Below, one piece after another: positions 51,359 to 57,525 of a DNA stretch of 57,525 nt. A model generated the notes under the pieces. It saw nothing but the letters and a program-made list of their open reading frames with translations, had not been told where the DNA came from and ran no database searches. The stretch covers positions 31,792 through 89,316 of the forward strand of contig JAGWAJ010000010.1 in NCBI GenBank assembly GCA_021296475.1, given 5' to 3'. How positions within the stretch are numbered: the first letter of the stretch is position 1; every line of letters begins with the position of its first letter. The DNA comes from Acidobacteriota bacterium. GTDB lineage: Bacteria; Acidobacteriota; Vicinamibacteria; Vicinamibacterales; UBA8438. Both the position numbers and the translations under genes were made by a program.

Positions 51359-52693
51359 ATGATCAGCACCGCACGGTCGTTGCCGCGGCGGACGTTCCTG
51401 CGCGGCGCCGCAATCGCCCTGCCGTTCCTCGATGCCATGGTCCCCGCGCTCAGCGCGGCGGCGCGCGCGGCCGCGCGGCCGGTGCGCCGGCTGGGGTTCG
51501 TCTACGTGCCCAACGGCGTGATCATGAGCCGGTTCACGCCGCCCGACAGCGGTTCCGGCTTCACGTTCACGCCGATCCTGCAGCCGCTCGAGCCGTTCCG
51601 CGACCGCGTGGTCGTCATCTCCGGCCTCGGGTCGCGACCGGCGGAGCCGCAGGGCGACGGGCCGGGCGACCATGCGCGCGGGAGCGCCGCCTGGCTCAGC
51701 GCGGCGCACGCCAAGCGGACGGAGGGTGCCGATCTGCGCGCCGGGACGACGCTCGACCAGATCGTCGCGGACGAGGTGGGGCGCGAGACGCAGCTCCGGT
51801 CGCTCGAGCTGGCTGTCGACGACGTGAGCGAGCTCGTCGGCAACTGCGATTCCGGCTACACCTGCGCGTACACCAACACGCTCTCGTGGCGGACGCCGAC
51901 GACGCCGCTGCCGATGCAGACCGACCCGCGGATCGTCTTCGAGCGGCTGTTCGGCGACGGCGGCACCCCCGAGCAGCGGGCGGCGCAGGCCCGGATGGAC
52001 CGCAGCATCCTCGATTCGGTCACCGAGGCGGCGGCCCGCTTCCAGCGGCGGCTCGGGCCGGACGATCGCACGCGCGTCGGCGAGTACCTGGAGGCCATCC
52101 GGGATCTCGAGCGGCGCATTCAGCGCATCGAGACCGCCGCCGCGGACGAGGTCGAGGTGCCCGAGGCCCCGGTCGGCGTGCCGGACGACGTCGACGCCCA
52201 CATCCGCCTGATGCTCGATCTCCAGGTGCTCGCCTACCAGGCGGACGTGACGCGGGTCGCGACGTTCATGATGGGGCGCGAGATCTCGCAGCGCACCTAC
52301 GGGATGATCGGCGTGCCGGAGCCGCATCACGGCCTGTCGCACCACGGCGGCGACAAGGAGAAGATCGCCCGCCTCGTGCGGATCGACAGCTACCACGTCA
52401 GCCTGCTGGCGTACTACCTCGACCGGCTGCAGTCCGTGCCCGACGGCGACGGGACGTTGCTGGACCACTGCGCCATCCTCTACGGCGGCTGCATCAGCAA
52501 CGGCAACATGCACAGCCACTCGCCGCTGCCGGCGCTGGTGGCCGGGGGAGGCGCGGGCAGCATCCGGGGAAACCGGCACCTGGTGTACCCGGACGACACG
52601 CCGCTCGCCAACCTGCTGCTGGCGCTGGCCGACAAGGCGGGCGTCGCGGTGGAGCGGATCGGCGACAGCACGGCGGCGCTCGCGGAGGTGTAG
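51359..52693 (+). CDS. DUF1552 family Tat-exported protein
   Basis: A 444-residue DUF1552 protein with a Tat leader (RRTFLRGAAIALPFLDAMVP). Family features: RRLGFVYVPNGVIMSRFTPP, LQPLEPFRDRVVVISGLGS, HARGSAAWLSAAHAKRTEG, MMGREISQRTYGMIGVPEPH and ISNGNMHSHSPLPALVAGGG. Function is unknown, but DUF1552 genes almost always follow DUF1592 genes. ATG 51359 has an AGGAG site upstream. The ankyrin-repeat gene follows at 52 bp. Confidence 0.92.
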   Translation: MISTARSLPRRTFLRGAAIALPFLDAMVPALSAAARAAARPVRRLGFVYVPNGVIMSRFTPPDSGSGFTFTPILQPLEPFRDRVVVISGLGSRPAEPQGDGPGDHARGSAAWLSAAHAKRTEGADLRAGTTLDQIVADEVGRETQLRSLELAVDDVSELVGNCDSGYTCAYTNTLSWRTPTTPLPMQTDPRIVFERLFGDGGTPEQRAAQARMDRSILDSVTEAAARFQRRLGPDDRTRVGEYLEAIRDLERRIQRIETAAADEVEVPEAPVGVPDDVDAHIRLMLDLQVLAYQADVTRVATFMMGREISQRTYGMIGVPEPHHGLSHHGGDKEKIARLVRIDSYHVSLLAYYLDRLQSVPDGDGTLLDHCAILYGGCISNGNMHSHSPLPALVAGGGAGSIRGNRHLVYPDDTPLANLLLALADKAGVAVERIGDSTAALAEV

Positions 52694-52745
52694 GCCGGCG
52701 GACGCGAAGCCCAGAGGACGCGAAGCCCAGGAAGGAGCACCACCA

Positions 52746-54308
52746 GTGCGCGCATCCAGCTTGCTGCTCGTCGCCGTGTTGGCGATTCCGCTCGCCTCGG
52801 CTGCAACCGAGGCGCCTTCGGCGGCGGGCGCGGCGCCCGTGGCCCGGGATGCCGGCCTGCTCGAAGCCGTCCGGACCGGGGATGCCGCGGCCGTCGCGGC
52901 ACTGCTCGACGGGGGGGCGGACGTCAACGAGGCGGGCCCGGACGGCACGACCGCGCTCCACTGGGCGGTCTACCGCAGCGATGGCGCGATTGCGGAGCGG
53001 CTCATCAGCGTCGGGGCTGCGGTGGACGCCGCGAATCGGTACGGCGTCCGGCCGCTCACCATCGCGGCGGCGGCCGGGCACGCCGGCCTCGTCGAGCTGC
53101 TGCTCGACGCCGGCGCCGACCCGGCGCTGCCGGCGGCGGGCGAGCCGCCCATCCTGTCCGCGGCCCGGACCGGCAGCCTCGACACGGTTCGGCTGCTCGT
53201 CCGCCACGGGGCGGACATCAACGCGAAGGAGTCGCTGCGGGGGCAGACGGCGCTGATGTGGGCGGCGGCCGAGAACCACGCGGCCGTGGTGAGGACGCTG
53301 CTCGAGCTCGGGGCCGACGTCCACGCCCGCTCGACGGGGGCGGGGACGGTGCGGTCCGGGGCGCTGGATGCGGACCAGCGCGCACCCGAGCAGGTGACCG
53401 TGGGTTTCACGCCGATCCTGTTCGCGGCCCGGCAGGGGGCGCTGGACGCCGCGCGGGTCCTGGTTGCCGCGGGGGCGGACGTCAACGAGCACGGCCCGCG
53501 GGGCAGCAACGCGCTGCTGATCGCGACGCGCAACCACCACTACGAGCTGGCCGCGTACCTCGTGGCGCGCGGCGCCGATCCGAACGCCGCCGACGCGGGC
53601 GGCGCCACCGCCCTGCACGCCGCCGTGCGGGCGGAGACCCTGCGCGGCGTTTCGGCGCCGGCCCGGACGCCGACGGGCGTCATGGACCGCGTCGCATTCG
53701 TCGACTTCCTGCTGGATCACGGGGCGAATCCGAATGCGCGGCTCGCTCGCGACGCGCGTCCGAGGACGGCCGACACGCGCGACCTGATCGCGGATCGGGT
53801 CATCGACTTCAGCGTCTCCACGGGCGGCGCGACGCCTTTCTTCTTCGCCGCGAAGGCGGCGGACGTGGAGGTGATGCGGCTCCTCGTCGATCGCGGCGCG
53901 CACCCGCGGATCACGACCTACGAGGGGACGACGCCGCTCGCCGTCGCGGCCGGCATCGGCTTCAACGAGGGCCAGCGCCAGCCGCCGGATGCGCAGGTCC
54001 TCGAGGCGCTGGCCTTGACGATCGCCCTTGGCAACGACGTGCGCCTGGCGAACGTCCACGGCCAGACGCCGCTCCACGGCGCGGTGTACCGCGGGCTCGA
54101 GCCGGCCATTTCGCTGCTGATCGATCACGACGCTCCGCTGGACGCCGTCGACGGGGTCGACCGCACGCCGCTGAAGCTGGCCGAGGAGGGCTTCTTCCAG
54201 CTCGCGTCGCGACTGCGGCGCGACGGGGCGGCGGCGTTGCTCGCGGAACTGGGGAACGACACGCCGGAGCAGGCTCGCCTGCGCCGGCTGAATCCGACCC
54301 CACGGTAG
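52746..54308 (+). CDS. Secreted ankyrin-repeat protein
   Basis: A 520-residue protein. GTG 52746 has an AAGGAG site upstream; the first ~20 residues are a signal peptide (LLLVAVLAIPLASAAT). About nine to ten ankyrin repeats follow, typical units being DGTTALHWAVYRSDGAIAER, YGVRPLTIAAAAGHAGLVEL and GQTPLHGAVYRGLEPAISLL. It is a binding module outside the cytoplasm; in this lineage such genes often sit with DUF1592/DUF1552 pairs. The partner is unknown. Confidence 0.9.
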   Translation: MRASSLLLVAVLAIPLASAATEAPSAAGAAPVARDAGLLEAVRTGDAAAVAALLDGGADVNEAGPDGTTALHWAVYRSDGAIAERLISVGAAVDAANRYGVRPLTIAAAAGHAGLVELLLDAGADPALPAAGEPPILSAARTGSLDTVRLLVRHGADINAKESLRGQTALMWAAAENHAAVVRTLLELGADVHARSTGAGTVRSGALDADQRAPEQVTVGFTPILFAARQGALDAARVLVAAGADVNEHGPRGSNALLIATRNHHYELAAYLVARGADPNAADAGGATALHAAVRAETLRGVSAPARTPTGVMDRVAFVDFLLDHGANPNARLARDARPRTADTRDLIADRVIDFSVSTGGATPFFFAAKAADVEVMRLLVDRGAHPRITTYEGTTPLAVAAGIGFNEGQRQPPDAQVLEALALTIALGNDVRLANVHGQTPLHGAVYRGLEPAISLLIDHDAPLDAVDGVDRTPLKLAEEGFFQLASRLRRDGAAALLAELGNDTPEQARLRRLNPTPR

Positions 54309-54356
54309 CGCGCCCTGACGGGCGCGTTGGGAGCTTTCGCTTGTGCGCACTCCTCC
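54309..54356 (+). terminator. Second-family hairpin element after the ankyrin gene stop
   Basis: Directly after TAG: CGCGCCC-TGA-CGGGCGCG hairpin, then TTGGGAGCTTTCGCTTGTGC and GCACTCCTCC, the same two-part plan as at 51242. From 54357 to the next start at 54501 no further element is recognised. Confidence 0.6.
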
Positions 54357-54500
54357 GTCGCGACCCGGGGAGGCGGGGTGGCTGCCGTTCGTGGAAACAA
54401 GGGACTACGCGGGGTTCGACGGGGCGCGGCGCTACCGGGTCGCCCCGCCGCGCGCAGGACGAAGCGACGCGGCCCAGCGGGCTCGCGGGAGGGACAGGAG

Positions 54501-55481
54501 ATGCGGAATTCGAATCGTCGAGGGTTGATTGGGGTCGCCGCTGCGGTCGGGGCGGTCGTTGCGCTGGCCGCGGTTCCGGCGGCGGGCCAGATCGTTGCTG
54601 CAACCGATGAGGCGCCGGCCCGCACTCCCTGGGGGCACCCGAACCTGCAGGGCCTCTGGAACAACAACACCGTCGTGCCGCTCGAGCGCCCGGACGATCT
54701 GGCCGAGCGGGAGGAGCTGAGCGACGAGGAGGTCGCGGCCCGCTTCCAGGCCAACTCCGACTTCCTGTTCACGCCCCGCGAGGGGGACCCCGGCTTCTAC
54801 AACGAGTTCTGGTTCGAGTACGGCCAGGACACGAACCGGACGTCGCTCATCATCGACCCGCGCGACGGGAAGCTGCCGCCGCTGACGCCGGAGGCCGCGG
54901 AGCGGACCGCGGCGCTCGCCAACTTCGCGACCCTGCCCGCCGTCACCGGCGACGCCGCGAGCTGGGAGGAGCTGTCGCTCTTCGACCGCTGCATCACGCG
55001 CGGAATGCCCGGCGCCATGTCGCCCGGGTTCTACAACCACAACTACCGCATCCTGCAGACGCCGGACTACGTGGTGATGCTCGTCGAGATGATCCACGAC
55101 GTGCGAATCATCCCGCTCGAAGGGCGGCCGCACCCGTCGCCGGCCGTGCGCCAGTGGCTGGGCGACTCGGTGGGGCGCTGGGAGGGCGATACGCTCGTCG
55201 TCGAGACCACCAACTTCACGGACCGCGTCAACACGCGCGGCGTCACGGTCTTCGGCGGCAGCGACCAGATGCGCCTGGTCGAGCGCTTCACCCGCGTCGG
55301 CCCCGACACGATCGACTACCGCTACACCATCGAGGATGCGGCCAACTACAGCGCGCCCTGGACGGCCGCGATCCCGATGACCCGCATCGAGGGCGAGATC
55401 TTCGAGTACGCCTGCCACGAGGGCAACTACTCGGTGGGGAACATCCTCCGGGGAGCGCGGGCGAACGAACAGGAGCAGTAG
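54501..55481 (+). CDS. Secreted protein of unknown function (PNLQGLWN type)
   Basis: A 326-residue protein with a signal peptide (~8-32, GVAAAVGAVVALAAVPAAGQ). The mature part opens PWGHPNLQGLWNNNTVVPLE, and has NRTSLIIDPRDGKLPPLTPE, FDRCITRGMPGAMSPGFYNH and LGDSVGRWEGDTLVVETTNF. These phrases mark a large family of uncharacterised exported proteins abundant in acidobacteria. No catalytic motif is recognised. It ends the rightward run of four secreted proteins. ATG 54501 has GGAGGG 7 nt upstream. Confidence 0.85.
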   Translation: MRNSNRRGLIGVAAAVGAVVALAAVPAAGQIVAATDEAPARTPWGHPNLQGLWNNNTVVPLERPDDLAEREELSDEEVAARFQANSDFLFTPREGDPGFYNEFWFEYGQDTNRTSLIIDPRDGKLPPLTPEAAERTAALANFATLPAVTGDAASWEELSLFDRCITRGMPGAMSPGFYNHNYRILQTPDYVVMLVEMIHDVRIIPLEGRPHPSPAVRQWLGDSVGRWEGDTLVVETTNFTDRVNTRGVTVFGGSDQMRLVERFTRVGPDTIDYRYTIEDAANYSAPWTAAIPMTRIEGEIFEYACHEGNYSVGNILRGARANEQEQ

Positions 55482-55558
55482 GCGGGTCCGCCGTCGGCCG
55501 CGCCCGGTACCGGCCGGCCGCGACGGTCGCCGCACGGCGGCGGACGCTTCGCGGCCGG

Positions 55559-55965
55559 CTACACTCCCGCCCCGCCCCAGGTCTGCCGGGGCCGCCGCGC
55601 CGGCATCGGCGCCGGACGGGTGACCAGCGCCCCCCCGAACAAGACTGCGAACAACAGGTAGAGCAAGCCGAAGGCGGCGATGGTCGGATTGAGCGCCCCG
55701 GCGATGAGGTCATCATCGTGAAGTGCAGGAAGTTGCCGAGGGCGAGAGGCCGGTTGTTCTCCCAGCCGAGCCGCGTCCCGCGCGCCGCCCAGTTGACCAC
55801 CCCGAACCCCGCGTAGAGAGCGCCGGTCGCCTGCACCAGCAGGATCCCGAGGTTGGTCGGCTGCATCCTCGCGTAGAACAGCACTTCCTGGGGGAAGAAC
55901 GACGCGGCGAGGCCCAGGGCGAGCATGAAGAGGCCGCTGGCGATCAGGAGAATCCGCGTGCTCAT
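55559..55965 (-). pseudogene. Small four-helix membrane protein, frameshifted
   Basis: ATG 55965 (GGAGGG site) gives three helices (ILLIASGLFMLALGLAASFF, NLGILLVQATGALYAGFGVV and the NFLHFTMM region), then the frame leaves the family-like path near 55705-55712. The expected end, LIAGALNPTIAAFGLLYLLF and AVLFGGALVTRP, is in the neighbouring frame and stops at 55559. One extra base would restore a ~135-residue protein. Function unknown. It is either a real frameshift or a one-base sequencing deletion. Confidence 0.6.
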
Positions 55966-55984
55966 CGCGCCCTCCCGCGAGAAA

Positions 55985-56061
55985 TGGCACGCCCGGCTGG
56001 ACTCGAACCAGCGACCCTCGGTTTAGAAGACCGATGCTCTATCCACCTGAGCTACGGGCGT
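55985..56061 (-). tRNA. tRNA-Arg (anticodon TCT)
   Basis: A minus-strand cloverleaf with acceptor ACGCCCG/CGGGCGT, D-arm GCTCAGGTGGATAGAGC, anticodon loop CTTCTAA (TCT), T-arm GCTGGTTCGAGTCCAGC and an encoded CCA. It lies 20 bp from the membrane-protein start. Confidence 0.96.
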
Positions 56062-56147
56062 ACGCCTGACGTCCACCGACCCGCCTAGGATACCCGACAG
56101 CCCTCCTCCCGGCGGATCGCGACCGACGACGGGCCGAGATCGCCCGG

Positions 56148-56206
56148 CGAGCGGCCGAATCGCCGATCCCGGTCGCAGCGCGTCGCTGCCGGGGCACGGC
56201 CGCTCG
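56148..56206. terminator. Branched inverted repeat downstream of the VOC gene
   Basis: CGAGCGGCCG (56148-56157) and CGGCCGCTCG (56197-56206) are a perfect 10-bp pair. Between them, CCCGG, CAGCG, CGT, CGCTG and CCGGGG form an inner stem. It is 14 bp past the leftward VOC stop and fits a terminator; no T-tract is present. Confidence 0.55.
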
Positions 56207-56220
56207 GCTGAGAGCCGCGC

Positions 56221-56613
56221 CTACTTCGCCTCGCTCCCGGGCTTGGGGAAGAACTGATCCACCAGCACCGGGTTCCCGTCGGGATCCAGGAACGTGATGT
56301 GGGCCGGCCCCGTGCCGCCCGGGTCCGTGTCGGTGGACATCTCGATGCCGGCTCCGACCAGCGACTCCCGGATCTGCCGGACGTCGGTGAAGTCCGACAC
56401 GCGCGACCCGTCCTGCGCGAGACCCGGATTGAAGGTCAGGATGTTGCGCTCGAACATTCCCTGGAAGAGCCCGATGATGACCGGCCCGTTGACCAGGATC
56501 AGGTAGCCCGTTCCGTCGCCGCCCGTCTGTGAGAAGCCGAGCTTCTCGTAGAACGCCCTGGAGGCTTCGAGGTCCTTGACGGCGAGGCTGATGGAGAACG
56601 CGCCGAGGTTCAT
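56221..56613 (-). CDS. VOC family (glyoxalase-like) protein
   Basis: A 130-residue VOC domain: [39 protein letters not shown] and [19 protein letters not shown]. It resembles bleomycin-resistance/glyoxalase-like proteins; the ligand is unknown. ATG 56613 follows a GAGG site. The 198-bp gap to the helicase gene shows no recognised element. Confidence 0.9.
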   Translation of the reverse strand: MNLGAFSISLAVKDLEASRAFYEKLGFSQTGGDGTGYLILVNGPVIIGLFQGMFERNILTFNPGLAQDGSRVSDFTDVRQIRESLVGAGIEMSTDTDPGGTGPAHITFLDPDGNPVLVDQFFPKPGSEAK

Positions 56614-56811
56614 CGATCCCTCCTCACTTCACCCCCACGCTGCCGTGCGAGCGGCACCGGGAGATCGTTTCAGGAGACTCAGCCACCGCCCGAAGGGGGG
56701 CTGCGTCGCGATGGCGTCAACCCAGCCTCGATGGCCGCAGGGGGCTGCGCTCAGGAATCCCGCCACGAGTGCTTCGACGCGGTTGGAGGGCGCGGAGTTC
56801 GGCCCGCGCGA

Positions 56812-57525
56812 TCACGTTCCGCCGCGCAGGTCGTCCAGGAACTCGGACGCCGGCTCGACGCCCGTAACGAGCAGCCGGTCGCGGGCGCGCGTGCAGGCGA
56901 CGTACAGCAAGTGCCGCTCGGTGCTGTAGACCTCTTCGAGATCCGTGTCGTCCGAGACCTGCTCGATTCGCGATTGGAGCGGCAGGATCTCGTCGTCGCA
57001 GGCCACCACGGCCACGGCGCGGAACTCCAGCCCCTTCGCGAGGTGCATCGTTCCGACCGCCACCGCCCCCGAAGCGACGACCGACCGAACGTCGAGCTCG
57101 ACGGGCGTCAGACCGCCATCCCGAACCGCCGCGACGGCCCGCGCGACCTGGGCCGACGATCGGACGAACACCCCGAGCGCCTGCGGCGCGTAGCCCTCCG
57201 CCGTGCGGGCCCGCAGCCACTCCGCGACCGCCGCCGTTTCGGCCACGGGCGTGTCGAACGTGCGGACCTCCGGCTCCGGTCCGTTGAAGACGGAGACCGT
57301 CGCGCCACGCTGCTCCGCGTTGCCGTCGACGTCGGCGAGCTCCGGGGGCAGGAGCCGATCCGCCTGCCGCCGGATCTGGTGCGAGGTCCGGTAGTTGATG
57401 CGCAGGGTGTGAGATCGCCCGCGCACGTCCACGCCCAGCGCCCGCCACGAGAACGGCGTCTGGAAGATCCGCTGCCCGAGGTCTCCGGCGAAGAACAGGC
57501 CGTCCGGACGACCGCCGCCGATCGC
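56812..57525 (-). CDS. UvrD-like helicase / DNA-dependent ATPase, C-terminal fragment
   Basis: The last 237 codons of a leftward superfamily I helicase whose beginning lies outside the window. GLFFAGDLGQRIFQTPFSWR is motif III, HTLRINYRTSHQIRRQADRL is motif IV, GTMHLAKGLEFRAVAVVACD is motif V and RHLLYVACTRARDRLLVTG is motif VI. It should unwind DNA with ATP. The family is diverse, so the pathway (repair, or replication restart) is open. Confidence 0.9.
   Translation of the reverse strand, partial: AIGGGRPDGLFFAGDLGQRIFQTPFSWRALGVDVRGRSHTLRINYRTSHQIRRQADRLLPPELADVDGNAEQRGATVSVFNGPEPEVRTFDTPVAETAAVAEWLRARTAEGYAPQALGVFVRSSAQVARAVAAVRDGGLTPVELDVRSVVASGAVAVGTMHLAKGLEFRAVAVVACDDEILPLQSRIEQVSDDTDLEEVYSTERHLLYVACTRARDRLLVTGVEPASEFLDDLRGGT

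Noticed and set aside
48617-52948. A 1443-residue leftward open frame
   Set aside because: It is the reverse strand of the DUF1592 and DUF1552 genes, which have strong family motifs and ribosome sites.

Overview
This is a GC-rich, gene-dense chromosomal window. Many products carry Sec or Tat signal peptides or lipoboxes. Planctomycete-type cytochrome (DUF1587/1592/1588/1585) and DUF1552 proteins sit side by side, next to ankyrin, DUF3500 and other secreted proteins of unknown function. That mix suggests an uncultured-type acidobacterium (Vicinamibacteria-like). The taxonomy is an inference from gene content; there is no rRNA gene here. I see no phage genes, transposase or CRISPR array. Three tRNA genes are present: Arg-TCG, His-GTG and Arg-TCT. 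No intergenic gap exceeds about 300 bases.

Layout. 1-3 kb: a leftward run of secreted and membrane proteins (NIPSNAP, a small metzincin, a LON-domain protein). 3.2-7.6 kb: rightward Tsx-like porin, then a complete partner-switching set (membrane SpoIIE-type phosphatase, RsbW-like kinase, STAS antagonist). 7.6-11.7 kb: a decayed ammonium transporter, an alpha-E/circularly permuted ATP-grasp pair and a frameshifted small gene. 11.8-13.5 kb: DUF1330 protein and a half-length NCS2 permease fused to a degenerate GHKL domain. 13.6-23.4 kb: nine consecutive leftward genes: HemN/HemW-like radical SAM, DUF4236, chorismate-lyase-like, halogenase-like flavoprotein, thioesterase, CoA ligase, VOC protein and a TAXI-TRAP transporter. 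23.4-29.4 kb: Uma2, PQQ-type propeller, Fe-ADH, tRNA-Arg, amidohydrolase and a Sel1 protein. 29.4-32.7 kb: divergent two-domain LigD and Ku (non-homologous end joining). 32.7-40.9 kb: a CO-dehydrogenase-like molybdenum hydroxylase operon (S-L-M, MoxR, CoxE, CoxG, propeller). 40.9-45.3 kb: PEP-mutase/ICL-family enzyme, haloalkane dehalogenase, NTF2-like protein, ENPP-type phosphodiesterase, tRNA-His. 45.4-48.5 kb: RRM protein with an apparent ATT start, GAF-SpoIIE phosphatase, DUF3500 protein. 48.7-55.5 kb: four rightward secreted proteins. 55.6-57.5 kb: a frameshifted membrane protein, tRNA-Arg, VOC protein and the end of a UvrD-like helicase.

The most unusual signal is a family of dispersed intergenic elements of about 85-100 bp (at least seven full or partial copies). 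Each has a GTCTGCGCCGT-type hairpin followed by a conserved GGTTGGTTGGGCACC...GGGCTAG module. Copies sit directly against stop codons or just before starts, and in one case form the end of a coding sequence. A second, shorter hairpin family also follows stop codons. Other points of note are the half-permease/GHKL fusion and four apparent single-base deletions in three genes, which may be sequencing errors or real decay.
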